DNA of 64,000 bases from Adiantum capillus-veneris (lineage: Eukaryota; Streptophyta; Polypodiopsida; Polypodiales; Pteridaceae), in contig CM043942.1 of NCBI GenBank assembly GCA_014529385.2, positions 60,870,684 through 60,934,683 of the forward strand. Direction: 5' to 3'. Shown here piece after piece: positions 41,573 to 53,080 of the stretch. The stretch's first letter is position 1, and each line of letters opens with the position of its first letter. The position numbers and the translations under genes were made by a program. The notes under the pieces were generated by a model. That model was not told the origin of the DNA, did no database searches, and saw only the letters and a list, made by a program, of their open reading frames with translations.

Positions 41573-43127
41573 GTGTTTTCGAAAAGTCCTGCTGATCCAT
41601 TAACTTCTTTACGCAGGGAACTGGAAGCCCTAAAGTTGCAGCGAGCTCTTCAAGAGGAGAGGTCCTTCTCTCTTAGACAGGAGAAGCCTCCACATCACAA
41701 GGCATTGGAACAGATCAAGCGCGAGCTAGAAGAGCTCAAGGGTCAGCAAGAGACTAAGGCTACGGTTTGGTGTAGCTCATGCCGCTCTCCAAGGCACCCT
41801 CCACAGGAATGCCCCCTTCAGGTTTACTGCCACTTCTATGAAAAATCTAGACATGAGGACAAGGGACTGTTACTACCTCAAGGGATTGCGACAAATACAG
41901 CAAAGTCTTGGTCCTACTCTTCAACAAGGGCCAACACCTGCATCCAACATGGTTTCTCCCTGTGGCCATCCACACCATATGCCACCTTTGCTGACAGCCC
42001 CTCCTATGCAAGGTATGTAGAGCACTTTTCCCTCTTAGAGCTTTTATCATACCCATGCTCCCTCATCACCTCAAAGCTTCTTTGCCTCCACCTCCAACTC
42101 AATGCACCAGGAGCAAGGACCACCTTGCCCTTCGACTCGCCCTTTGAATCGGCCCATTTTGTGCTACAGATGCGGGGAATATGGGCATTACCAAAGCAAA
42201 TGCCCCCTGCCAGAAGGGTCCCCTCCTTGCCGTCATTGCCCTGAAACGAAGGATCACTACAGTAAGGATTGCCCTAAAATTCGTGCATCCACGGCTTCGA
42301 ACCCAAGTCAAAGCTAGAATGAGTTTGCCTTTCCCAAGCTCAATAGCAGTTAGCACCGTTTCTCAGCCGCCCCCTTCTATCCACGTGGTTACCCCTCAAA
42401 ATAAGCCGCCGCAGTTGGCAGAGGAGCCATTGGGCGTCCTCATCCGGGCCAGAGAGCCGCTCTCGGTCTCAGCATTCCAGCAAGTTCAACTCCCCCACAC
42501 ATTCTCACACCAATGGATACCCTGCCTGCAGCTGTTAAGAAGCCATCCCCCAGTGCCATGAAGGAATCGAAATCTTTGCTCTCCGATATTGATGAAGCTT
42601 TTTTGGAAGCAGTTTCAAATCTACAAAAGATCAAGGTACCAGAGAAACCACTAATAGAACAAGAAAAGCTTACAGCAGAGACACTCTTGAAGAACACTTT
42701 CCAACAAGTGTCCCTCTATGACATGTTGCGGCTAGTTGCGAGTTTCAGAAGTGACACCCTGGCAGTTATTCAGTCACTTTACCCTGGAGCAGGTCCTAGT
42801 GGCGGGCACCTCCCAGTGTGACCGTCAGAGTCCTATATGATATCCAATCCCGCTACTCCACTCACTGATTATAGAAGCCCTCGCCTGACAGTGTCCGTTT
42901 TGGGTCGGCAATTCTCAGGAGTGATAGTGGATGGTGGATTTGGCATCAACCTGATGCCCGAGTTCACTATGTTAGCTCTAGGTCTACAGCCTACTCGCCC
43001 TGCTCCCTTCACAGTTACATTGGCCGACCAACGGACAGTATACCCAGTGGGCATCGTGGACAATGTGCCTCTTCAGGTACAAGACTTTACTTTTAACTTG
43101 GATTTTGTTGTGGTTCGTCTTCCCTAG
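41573..43127 (+). pseudogene. degenerate gag-protease of a Ty3/gypsy-type element
   Basis: Pieces in different frames: a coiled-coil-like N terminus (RRELEALKLQRALQEE), knuckle-like CSSCRSPRHPPQEC, a clear pair of knuckles at 42,150-42,300 (CYRCGEYGHYQSKC and CRHCPETKDHYSKDC) and an aspartic protease at 42,837-43,127 (VIVDGGFGINLM, then VTLADQRTVYPVG). The protease DGG is shared with the gag-only element at 16,264. No polymerase was seen after it. Confidence 0.8.
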
Positions 43128-43680
43128 GTTGAGGGCGGATTTCCTTTGCTCATTGAAGACCATGGCTGCGACACACTAAAGCACTTCATGATTGGGGAAA
43201 CGATGCAATGTGGATACATACTTCTGACTCCCCGATGCAACCCATTCTCTTAGAAGGAGGTATGGATCCCGTGGTGCAGCAAGTTTCTTTGTCAATGGAA
43301 ACCAACCCTGAACAAGAACAGCCTACTACACCTGAAGGGTCAGATGAGGATCTGTTGGAGTGGTTGCATGCTACCAAGTCTGTGCCTTGTTATGGAGTCT
43401 CTATTCACTCTTTGCCTAAAGGTACACCCTCTTCAAATGTTTCCATAGTTACTAAACTTAATGAGCCACCTGAGCCTTTGAAGAAGCATAGAAGCAGAAA
43501 GAAATCCCCTCTACAGGAGTTCAGCAACCTTCATCATCAACACTATCTGCTTCTCCAACCAGAACAAAGCTCTCCTCTGTGTCTAGCGAACCCCCTTCAC
43601 GAAGCTTCCTTAAGACAGGATACAACAAAAACAATATTGTTTTCAAGTTTGATGATGCCTGATCATCATATGTATCTGCT
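43128..43680 (+). pseudogene. possible continuation of the gag-protease remnant
   Basis: An open frame from 43,208 (SMETNPEQEQPTTPEGSDED) continues until about 43,680, with a spacer-like composition and no recognised domain. Before it, FPLLIEDHGC resembles the post-protease region. Weak support. Confidence 0.4.
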
Positions 43681-43689
43681 GCAGTGCCA

Positions 43690-44045
43690 TCTTCCCTCAC
43701 TACCCCCTGCCCACTCACCCTCTCCCTCTACCTACCCAGTGACCCCCTTCACTCTCCCTCGCCCTTCCCCACCCCTCCCAACTCGCCCCTACCCACCCCC
43801 TCTCGCCCCTACCCTCTGTTACCCTCGCCCCTACCCACCCCTTCCCCCTACCCTTTCTTACCCTCGCCCCTACCCACCCCCTCACACACACACTCCCCCT
43901 ACCCACCCCCTCCTTCCCCTCGCCCCTAACCACCCCCTTCCACCACTCGCCCCTATCTAGCCCTCCCAACCCCTCTCAGCCTCAGCAAGTCCCCCCCCCC
44001 CCCAACCCAACCCACCCCGCAAGTTTTCCCCCCCACCCCACATTT
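43690..44045. repeat. C-rich minisatellite
   Basis: Imperfect repeats of CGCCCCTACCCACCCC and related strings, ending in C runs near 43,990-44,035. Proline-rich open frames here are artefacts of composition. Confidence 0.9.
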
Positions 44046-44570
44046 CAGCCCACTAGCATGTGGCTATCGAGCATTCATCTGGTGGCCATCCTATTGCTGT
44101 GAAAGCTTTTTGTTCTGCCATCATGATAGAGCTTAACCATATTTGCGGTGTTTCCCCACCTTATGGTCATCCCTCGAGTAACACCTTATGGTCATTCCCC
44201 TTTTCGAAAACAGTGTTTGCAGAAAGTGTTGCAAGGTTCACCTGCAAGTATGGACCAGGTCATTTTCCTCTCACTATGATTAGGGACGATAAACATGTGC
44301 TGGATCCAAACTGAGCATATCTCTTTGCAGTGGAGCCTCATTCTGTTTTGCTAATTAGGATTCTTCGACTATGCAATCATGCTGGGTTCCTGCCTATTCA
44401 AAGGCTTAAGGCGTTTGCAAGCAGTGCAGTGCTTTTAACTCCACTTTTTGAGGCATCTAAGGTCATGGTTGGGCCTAACCCTACTTCACGAAAGATATAC
44501 AGATGCAGTACCTAGTGGTTTTTTTTCACAATTTTTTCAGTATTCCTCTCACCGGGACGGTAAACGGTCT

Positions 44571-45141
44571 TGTGGCGGGCAACCTGTAGCAGGCTATAGT
44601 GTCACTTTCACAAGACACACAGTTAGTACAGTTGGTCTAGGCTGGTTCACACTGGACAGACTCTCTGGGCTGGGCAGTGACACGTGGCAGCAGAGATACG
44701 GATTGGTCTAGTGGACATCGTGGCCAGGTCACCACATGGCTGACATTTATGAGCCGTTGGTGGCTCTTTATGGTAGTACATATGAGTAGTAGCGGTTGGT
44801 CATCGGAATTATCTTCTTCACCTCTGGTCCAGCGACGTAGTCGGCTAGAGTGAGTAATACATAGAGCATGTCTTCACCATCCCTACACATCTGAGCCTTG
44901 GCACCCCCATTGTACCTGTGAGTCCTGGGCTGGAGCTGAGTGTGCTGTCACGCCAGAGTCTATATCAGTTCTTGGAGATAGTCGAGTCATTTGTTATGGT
45001 CTGCTGCTCTTGTGTCTCTGTCTCTGTGAGCTCAGCTGTTGTCTATTGTTCCTTTGATTTCAGTCTGTTTGAGTGAGATTGCCACACACATTGCACTGAG
45101 GACCACCCACTGTAGAGAGCACGACACATTATCCGCGCTAC
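44571..45141 (+). repeat. possible LTR
   Basis: TGTGGCGGGCAACC to CCGCGCTACA has TG...CA ends and follows the gag-protease remnant. No partner LTR or target duplication was seen. 44,046-44,570 has no recognised content. Confidence 0.3.
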
Positions 45142-45342
45142 AGGTACAAAAAGTACAAAGAACTATAAAAAAATAGTGAGTAGGGATGGGGTGAAAGCTG
45201 ATACAAAGGGAATACAAAGAGTGAGTTGATACAATGGAGCTCTTTTACAGTAGAAGCATCATATACATATACATCAGTATCCAAAAGGCTATAGAGATTC
45301 AATAGCCTCCAAGGTAGGCACTCTGTCGGGACGGCTCCTATG

Positions 45343-45367
45343 TGAGAGAGAGAGAGAGAGAGAGAGA
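45343..45367. repeat. (GA)n tract at LINE stub a
   Basis: GA repeat followed by AAAAAAAATGAAATG, the reversed LINE tail. Confidence 0.95.
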
Positions 45368-45665
45368 AAAAAAATGAAATGTTATATTAACATCTTCAAA
45401 AGGCCAAAATGACCTATAAGACCAAACTGTTACAAAATTATGAATCTGATACCATGTCTGGGTACAAAAGGACTAGAACAAAATACTACTACTACTAGAA
45501 TCCATCCTCATCTGCACTCTGGATGTCGAGAGAGTATGGCTCGAATCCTCTGCTGTAGTCTCCGTCGACGCTGTGTAGCCCCTCTCCTCAATCGTGGCCG
45601 TCTGGATTTCCATATCCATGCTCCAGTGTGTTTTCGGTAGATGAGTAGTGTGCCGAGTGAGTGGA

Positions 45666-45668
<3 letters not shown>
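45368..45668 (-). mobile_element. LINE 3' stub a (5'-truncated)
   Basis: Minus-strand family tail (GGTCATTTTGGCC, AAGATGTTAATATAACATTT) plus about 250 bp of 3' coding/UTR sequence, ending near GAGTGGATAC against the next GA tract. Confidence 0.88.

Positions 45669-45718
<50 letters not shown>
45669..45718. repeat. (GA)25 tract between LINE stubs a and b
   Basis: About 50 bp of pure GA. Confidence 0.96.
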
Positions 45719-45721
<3 letters not shown>

Positions 45722-46011
45722 AATGAAATGAAATGAAATGTTATATTAACGTCTTCAAAAAGCCAAAATGACCTATAAGACCAATTTGTTACAAAATAGT
45801 GAATCTAATACCAAGTCTGGGTACAAAAGAACTAGAACAAAGATACTACTACTAGAATCCATCCTCATCTGCACTCTGAATGTCGAGAGAGTATGGCTCG
45901 AATCCTCTATTGTAGTCTATTGTAGTCTTCGTCGATGCTGTGTAGCCCCTCTCCTCAATCGTGGCTGTCTGGATTTCCGTAGCTCCACTGCTCGGTCGAT
46001 GAGAGTGCCAG

Positions 46012-46014
<3 letters not shown>
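45719..46014 (-). mobile_element. LINE 3' stub b (5'-truncated)
   Basis: Tail with four ATGAA-type units, then the same sequence as stub a, but truncated at a different point (GTGCCAGTATA). Confidence 0.88.
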
Positions 46015-46061
<47 letters not shown>

Positions 46062-46068
46062 AGAGGAG
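46015..46068. repeat. (GA)n tract between LINE stubs b and c
   Basis: About 44 bp GA and then GGGAGAGGAG. Confidence 0.95.
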
Positions 46069-46660
46069 ATGAAATGAAATGTTATATTAACATCTTCAAA
46101 AAGCCAAAATGACCTATGAGACCAATCTGTTAGTGAATCTAATACCAAGTCTCGGTACAAAAGAACTAGAACAAAGATACTACTACTAGAATCCATCCTC
46201 ATCTGCACTCTGAATGTCGAGAGAGTATGGCTCGAATCCTCTGCTGTAGTCTCCGTCAATGCTGTGTAGCCCCTCTCCTCAATCCTGGCCGTCTGGATCT
46301 CCGTAGCTCCAGTGCTCGGTCGATGAGAGTGTCGGTAGTGTCGGTAGTGGTCGAATGAGTGTTGGTCGAGCTCTGCATTGATGCCTGCTCCTCTGGCTGT
46401 CCCATATCTGATGAAAAGAAATCTGTTATCTGTCTCTCGGACTCTCTCTCTCTATCTATCTCTCCCCAATAAAGTGTCTCTATATCTGTGTAACTCTAGT
46501 AGATATAGCCCAAGATATCTCTGATCCTCTAACTCATGACCCTAGAGAAAGGACCGAAACCCTCTCTGAATAAGCAGTGGAAACAGCCCCTTATCTCATG
46601 GTACATTGTGCAATGACCTATGTCACGTAGCTCTGTCTCTGGCTCTAGCTGGCAAAAGTG
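46069..46660 (-). mobile_element. LINE 3' stub c, reaching the finger region
   Basis: Tail plus longer coding sequence; the far end translates as CQLEPETELRD, YHEIRGCFHCLFREGFGPF, equivalent to the finger and following segment of LINE copies 1-3. Confidence 0.85.
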
Positions 46661-46671
46661 AGAGAGAGGAC

Positions 46672-46745
46672 TTTTAACATCTGCAAAAGGCCAAAATGAC
46701 CTATGAGAACAACTAGTTACATCCATCAAATAGGTGATACAAGTA
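46672..46745 (-). mobile_element. LINE 3' tail stub d
   Basis: Reversed tail (AACATCTGCAAAAGGCC, AAAATGACCTATGAGA) right after GAGAGAGAGGA. Only about 75 bp is recognisable before G-rich sequence begins. Confidence 0.7.
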
Positions 46746-46754
46746 TGTGAGTTG

Positions 46755-46919
46755 GACGGGGGGTGAGGGAGGGGGGGGGGGGGGGGAGGAGCGGAAGAGG
46801 CAGGGGAGGGGGGATGGGGGAGGGGAGAAGGGAGGGGGGGGGAGAGAACGCGTGAGCATGGCCTCGGGAGATCAGGACACAAGCTATCTGCAAGGTGACG
46901 AGAATGGACAAGTGGCCGG

Positions 46920-46952
<33 letters not shown>

Positions 46953-46985
46953 GGGGGGGGGGGGGGTGGGGGGGGGGGGGGGGGC
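46755..46985. repeat. G-rich tracts
   Basis: Runs of G at 46,771-46,850 and an almost unbroken G tract at 46,922-46,984 interrupted only by T. High G-quadruplex potential and a likely sequencing weak point. Glycine or proline open frames across it are not genes. Confidence 0.95.
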
Positions 46986-47384
46986 AAGGCCAAGGTTGTG
47001 CAGGCAGGTGGCCAAGGAGGCAAAGAGTCAAGGCGTGCAAGATAGACAAACACGCCATGTGGCACTGGAGGGAGGGAGAGGAACAGGCACGCAATGGGGA
47101 AGGGAGGAGCAAAGGTTTTTTTTTACGTCGCACAGTCAGCAGTAGCGCGCGTGCAGTTAACTGGCTCACGTGAAACTATTCCCTCTGAACCCCCAAGGTG
47201 GTGAGATCAACGACAGGCTGGTGCAGGCAAATGAGAAAAGGCTTTCACCAAAGCTTCAAGACAGAATGGAATCTTCATTGGGAATCTGTGAAGATTCTAG
47301 CCAACGAATAAGTGGAATTGAGCCAGTTAGGTGAATATGGGAAGCGAGAGCATGCCTAAAACAAGTAACACATATTGCATTCAC

Positions 47385-47536
47385 CTTTCCTTCAAGCTAA
47401 TATAGAGGCCATGTGGGTGCTGGAAAATAGAACCATATTTTTGGCATGCTTCACCCTCCATCGGTGTGTAAACTATTGGAAGCAACTCCTCCACATTCTC
47501 AATCAATACTCTGAAAAATAATCTTGTATTGCGTTC
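47385..47536 (-). CDS. malic enzyme exon c
   Basis: 152 bp encoding [20 protein letters not shown], then [29 protein letters not shown] and a split Arg codon. It contains the malate-binding YTP segment. The next exon is 10.8 kb away. Confidence 0.92.
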
Positions 47537-47625
47537 CTGAAAGATCATAGAGAAACGTCATTTTCCTTAAAACCCACGACAACTTAAGCATCACATTTTC
47601 AAGTAAAAGACCAGGGTGACAATAC

Positions 47626-47700
47626 CTGCAAGCCCATGATAGCTATGTACTTCTGTATGGAATCCGAATAGCTGTGAATATTATTCATTATTTTCTCAAC
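47626..47700 (-). CDS. malic enzyme exon b
   Basis: 25 codons, VEKIMNNIHSYSDSIQKYIA to MGLQ, flanked by CAG acceptor and GTATTG donor. Matches the family's segment before ERN-RLF. Confidence 0.85.
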
Positions 47701-47858
47701 CTGTATCACAGCCATGTATCCACACATTGAGTCATCAATAACACTCCCTGAAAGGATCTACCATGGATGCGCTTCATATCCAGTTTGCATTGAGATCTCA
47801 ATTTTCGTAAAAATAATGTGTTAAACAGCTCAAAAAGTACAAAGAAATTTGGAAAGTT

Positions 47859-48176
47859 CGAAAAAATTTGGGCTCATTAACGTTTTTAAAAATTATACAT
47901 TACCTTACAGACGCCCACAATCAACTGTGAAGCTAAAACCAATACAACAAGACAGGAAACACCTTCCACTCATATATTTAAACCTTATCAAAATCAAACC
48001 CCTTCTCAGTCGAAAAAATTTGGGCTCATTAACGTTTTTAAAAATTATACATTACCTTACAGATGCCCACAATCAACTGTGAAGCTAAAACCAATACAAC
48101 AAGACAGGAAACACCTTCCACTCATATATTTAAACCTTATCAAAAATATCTCAATTAAATCAAACCCCTTCTCAGT
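47859..48176. repeat. 152-bp tandem duplication inside a malic enzyme intron
   Basis: CGAAAAAATTTGGGCTCATT starts at 47,859 and again at 48,011. The two units are nearly identical over about 150 bp, with a small insertion near the end of the second. Confidence 0.93.
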
Positions 48177-48749
48177 CGGATGTTTCACTCATGACAAAAT
48201 CTTTCCCCCCCCCCCCCAAAAAAAAAGACCTCCAATATACTAACACAGAACGAAAAATGAACTTCACCTAATACTGACCAGAACCATATACTCCGCAAGT
48301 TCCTAACCATACACTGTCCTTGCATCAATACTAACAAACACCACTAAATAAGTACAGAATATCCCAAGGCATCTGCATACAAGTGACCCTCAGAATTAAA
48401 ACGAGGAGTTCTCATACAATTCAAAACAATTCTAAAGTACTCGGGCTATTGTCTTTGCCACATAGAGTTCTCTGGTATGGCCAAAACCCATTCTCACAAA
48501 ATCCAACTTAGAAAAAGAAGGGAAAAAATTATCCTATATGTATTTGGAAGCTAGCATTCACAGCCAACATCCAAGGTGTGGATCATACCTACCGCGGACA
48601 GCTAAAGCCCTTTAACTAATCTACTTAAGATAGTGCTAAAAAACCCTTTTTTAAAATAAAATCAGAAACTTAAGACTCAGAGGGGTTCAATCATGATGCA
48701 AGCACATGATCAAGAACACTATCCAGAAAGGATTTGATCTTTAAACTAC

Positions 48750-48868
48750 CTGAAGTTCCTGAGTCAGTTGCGCCGGAGGTAGCAAGCCTAACAAATAGTG
48801 ATTCTCTCTCTCTTTGTGAAAAAGCCAATCCTTTGTTGTATTGCGGAGTGCGCAAAAGCTCCAAACCA
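48750..48868 (-). pseudogene. malic enzyme exon a (frameshifted)
   Basis: Encodes GLELLRTPQYNKGLAF, then, after a shift, KERENHYLLGLLPPAQLTQELQ. The shift coincides with a GAGAGAGAG run (about 48,804-48,812); adding one GA unit would restore the frame. The acceptor is TTGGCAG at the 48,868 end and the donor is CAG-GTAG. Confidence 0.85.
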
Positions 48869-50500
48869 CTGCCAACAGAAAAATATAGGCATGATTAGAG
48901 ATACAACTGTAGCCATACTAGGAAAATTTTCAGTCCTTTCAAAAGATTGAATTCTGTGCTAATGTATAGATTCTCGGGGAGAAAAATGCAAATGAAATGT
49001 GTCATTGACACTGTTAACTACACTTGAGCTTCTTTTATACATGACAAAACAAACAAGAAAGTAACTTCTGATCAGTGAGACTGAGGAGGTCAGGAGGCTG
49101 AATCACATCCTTTCAAGATTAAAAAACTTTCACGCTTCAATTTTCAATTTTCTTTGTTCATGTGGAATCTTTGGTTGTTCAATCAAATCCTCTAGGATCT
49201 GTGGTCTTTTTCAGCTTGCTGAAATGAATAACTTAAAGAATTTTGGCAACTCACCTTTGTAGGCTACCCTCCCAACATTCTCAAGGATTCAACAAGGGCC
49301 ATGATATTTTGGTGAAGCTTGATAAGACTTGGCCATTATTGCTGCTAAATGGACTATTTTCTTATTTTTCTGAGTAATTTCTATTTATTGAAATAAGGAT
49401 ATTTAAATGTGTGCACTTGAATCGTAAAGGTTAGGTACTGTAGATCTAGTGAAGTTATTAAAAGCCATCAGGAACGGACAACTCTGATGTATCATATGAT
49501 GGGTGACATTAAGCATCACGAAGGGGTTATACCGTTAGTTCGGTGGGAGAGACTGGGAAGGGGATATTCTTGATGCATCACATGCTGGATGACGGGAGCA
49601 TCGGAAAGGGAATATTCGATTGGTCTTGCAAGAAATCCGAATTGGAAAAAGGAATGCGTGTAAAGACAAAAGTACAAGAATAAAGATGGGTTTTGAGAAG
49701 CTTTTTCTAAAAAGCGGAATATTTTTAAGTGATTTCCGGGAAAAACAAATGTTTTCCCCGTGTTTGCATTGCATCTGTGCCTGAGAAATGCATCCAAGGA
49801 CGCCTGGGAAGAGTTGTGTGGCATCAATTCTCAGCTCGAGTCTTACTAAGTTTTTTAAGAGGTTGACAACATTTTCAAAATTGACCGGCCGCCCACTTAA
49901 TAAGTAGGCAGCCGATGAATAAATTAAAAGCAACGCTCCTATAAAAGAAAAACCAGCGATGGTCTTTTCGGCTGAAAATAACTTACGATCCTCTCTCCCT
50001 TGCGTAGCGAAATCTACCAACAACCTCCTCTATCCCTTAGCGCTACCTCTGCAGCTATCTTTGCCGGCACCGCACCAGCTATTCGTGTCGGTTCCACGTG
50101 CCTATGAATTCAGCCAGCCCTCTCGCTCAGACACCTAGTTTATCCAATGCTAGCTGTTGGAGAATCTATTGTTGGGAATCTACAAGCGAGCATGCAAAGC
50201 TAGCAGCGACACGTACCGATTGTGAATACGCTCTACGAGTTGTTGTTTCGTGCTTGTGCTTTACAAGTACTCTGTCACGGAGAAGGAGCAGAGAGGCCTC
50301 GGCCTACGCTCAAAGATTCCGGAAACGGAATCAAGAACAGTCTGTGGAGCTCCATGCTCCAGGTATAGACAGAAGCAAAGTTGAGAACGGGAAGAACCAT
50401 GACAAGCCACGGAAGAACCACTGAAGTACAAGTTCAACTCACGGAATTGCAACAACTTATCTTTACCGGCTATCCAAAAGGTTTTTAAAGTGTTGAGTAT
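48869..50500. other. unassigned stretch
   Basis: No gene or repeat family recognised. Open frames at 49,535-50,023 (minus) and 50,098-50,424 (plus) show no domain. N-terminal malic enzyme exons were looked for and not found. Confidence 0.5.
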
Positions 50501-51906
50501 GCAAGCCCGATTGTGTAGCCTGTGGGAATCGCCTCATAAAGCATGCAGTTAAGAGAAGCAGTTTGCATGGCATGGCCACTTTTATATTAAGCTTTTGTAA
50601 ACAAAAGAATACTCTCAATCAAGCATAGCGTGTTACTGTGTCTCATCTCTCTCTCTGCTCTCTCTCTCTCTCTCTCATCTACTGCCTGCACACTCGCCAT
50701 GGCCTGCAGCCAGTACTACCCACCATAGCTAAGCTCTCAACATCTATATTAGAGCTTGGTGCTCTTGGCGCTGGCTTCTCAAGACGCTCACTGACGGTGC
50801 CTCTCAAGACGCTCACGTTCTCGCAAAGCCCAAGGGAGGTGGCACGCTGTGGCGGTTTTGTGGCAGTTGTGCATAGGCAGGCAGAGGAGACGCAGGCAGA
50901 CAGGCGCTCCAGGCAGCATATTGAAACGCCACCTTCTTGCTGTGGTAGGCGTTGACAAGCTCTAGTCGCTAGGCAAAGGTGAGTTGGCATATTGCCTATC
51001 AAAAAGCTGCTAGTCAAAGGTTGAAGGTGCAAGCTCTTCATAGCATATCAAAACGCAGGAATTCCCTAGCAGTTTAGAAGACGGGTGGGCCTTGTGCGGT
51101 GGCCACCCTATAAACCTCTCAAAACGCTGCCTTTGTTGCGCAGAAGAGCATCTCGAAAAGCAACAAGTAAAGGAGCAGTTTTTTTTTTTGCAATATTTGC
51201 AACATCTCAAAAGGCCGGCAATACTTATTAAGTGAAAGCATCTTGAAGCCGTTTCAAGAGCATCTTGTGGCACTTCCATCGGCTTGACAACTGTCACAAA
51301 GTGATGACGTGGCTACCGAGAGTAAAAACCCTAATTCCTGCAAACCCTAATTTCTTCCAAAAACCCTAACCCTAACTGCTGGCTGAAACCCTAATGTGGC
51401 TGGAAACCCTAAAACAAGCGGCAAAAATGCCACATGGCAGCAGTATGGGCCTCCGGATTTTACGGCACTTAAAAGCAGCCCTTTGGGCAACGCAATTCGG
51501 CAAAGAGAGTGAGAGAGAGAGTACATTGCTTTATTTTTTAAAAGCCCTCTAGAGGGTTTGAGAGAGAGAAATTTTGCTTTTGGTTTTGAAAGCTTTTGGG
51601 GCTCTACTTTTGGGGCTCTGCTTTTGGGCATCCCTTGTAAACAAATAAATAAGCAGTGAGGGCTCACTCTGCAGAGCATCTGGACGCAAAGTCTGAGAGT
51701 GAAACCCTAACCGCTCTCTTGTACTTTGACATTGATTTAATACATAAAGAAATATCGAAAGGGGCGCCAGTCTTTGGGGCCAATATCTCTAGGCACGGAA
51801 CTCCGCCGGGCCAGTGCAAATCTATTGTGATCTGTGAATTGTTTTGAAGTGGTTATTTGGTGTTGTCGTGATTGATTCTTGACTTGGAGTGTCCAAGTCT
51901 GTTACA
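50500..51906 (+). repeat. LTR region of a gag-bearing retrotransposon (left edge unclear)
   Basis: Ends TGTTACA at 51,906 just before a perfect Met-initiator primer site. The R-U5 part (51,720-51,906) matches the LTR on the other strand at 27,410-27,600. A TATATTA lies near 50,741, TCTC runs at 50,645-50,677, and a telo-box array at 51,326-51,412. The left boundary is a guess. Confidence 0.55.
51326..51412 (+). repeat. telo-box cluster
   Basis: AAACCCTAA at 51,326, 51,342, 51,361, 51,386 and 51,404, plus CCCTAACCCTAA at 51,364-51,375. It lies about 400 bp upstream of the shared R-region motif, a plausible promoter position. Confidence 0.88.
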
Positions 51907-51907
51907 G

Positions 51908-51919
51908 TGGTATCAGAGC
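51908..51919 (+). other. primer-binding site (initiator tRNA-Met)
   Basis: TGGTATCAGAGC, one base after the LTR end. Confidence 0.92.
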
Positions 51920-51976
51920 ACGGCCGATTTCTCTTCTACGGGAAATCCGATCCCCAATTTTTTTTCCGCGGCACCT

Positions 51977-53080
51977 ATGGCTTCACGCAAGGATCAGTCG
52001 ACTCCCTCTGCATCTAGAGATGCGGGCAGGGATCACAACGAAGATTCCGACAGAGTAAGGCACGCCTCGGCCTACTCAAGCAGAGCGACGAGAGATGGAG
52101 CGTCATCAATTGATCGGCGATGCAACAAAGATGATGCTCAATTTTGCGAAGGACCCAAAATTTGCAAAATATATGAGCGAGACTTCTTTTCAGGAAGTGC
52201 ACGAGCAATGGCAGAAAACCACAACACCACCCCCGAAACCCGCTCTCAAGAAACCTTCTGCTCACAAGAAATATTCAAAGAAGGAATTAGAAGAGGTGGT
52301 TGATGCACAGATTACTCAGCTTTTTGACGCGCAAAAGAAAGCCAAAAAGCACGGCACAACGCAGAAGAAAGGCACTGACTTCCCGGGTTATTTGGGTCGT
52401 CAGTCGACATTTGACAAAGCAAAGAAACAGAAGAAGCGTGTTCACTTTGAAGGAGTACCCACTTCTTCTTCTTCTTCTTCTTCTTCTGACAATTCTTCTA
52501 GCTCTTCAGATTCAAGCAAAGAAGACAGAAAAGGCAAAAAGCGAAGCAAATCAAGTTTGACAATTACATGGGACGGAGAGACATCTCCAAGGCACTATCT
52601 TTCATCAGAAGGTTTGAAGTTGCTTATGCCAATGGAAACTTCACCCAAAAATCCAAGTTGCATCATGTTGGCATGTATCGCAAAGAGACCGCAAGCAACT
52701 GGTGGTTAGTCAAGATTCTGGAAGGTACACAAGTCAAAATGTGGGTCCAGTTCAAGATTGAATTTTATGTAAACTATTTCTTCCACCTAACTTAGAGAAG
52801 AACATTGGAAGGAATGGGACTGGCTCGCCCAAAAGAAACATGAAAAAGTCACAGCTTGCAGTGACAAGTATTGGTCGGTTCTTCTGAAAGTTACGCCTTT
52901 CATGAAGACCTCCGAAGAGGAAAAGATGTGGAAATTCGAAGCATACCTTCAACCTCGACTTCGAAAGAGCATGATGGTGTATCCCCACAATACCCTTCAG
53001 CAAATGATGGAGTCCGCAATCATCACCAAGGATCTACATTCCACTGGTAGCCCCAACCCAATCATAAACATAATTGTATA
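51977..53080 (+). pseudogene. gag of an LTR retrotransposon, truncated and frameshifted
   Basis: ATG 51,977 (MASRKDQSTPSASRDAG) begins 58 bp after the primer site. The frame shifts near 52,090 to MERHQLIGDATKMMLNFAKD, runs through a basic segment and a poly-Ser stretch coded by (TCT)n at 52,464-52,487, then shifts near 52,570 to the Gag domain proper (ISKALSFIRRFEVAYANGNF, ASNWWLVKILEG) and again near 52,790 (EKEHWKEWDWLA). It stops near 53,080 with no protease or polymerase, so the element is cut off there. Confidence 0.82.

Noticed and set aside
43684-43960. Proline-rich protein
   Set aside because: Produced by the C-rich minisatellite; all three frames give P/L/S-rich readings.
46529-47169. 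Poly-Pro or poly-Gly proteins on both strands
   Set aside because: Artefact of the G tracts; only the LINE finger segment at the end of the 46,529-47,065 frame is real homology.
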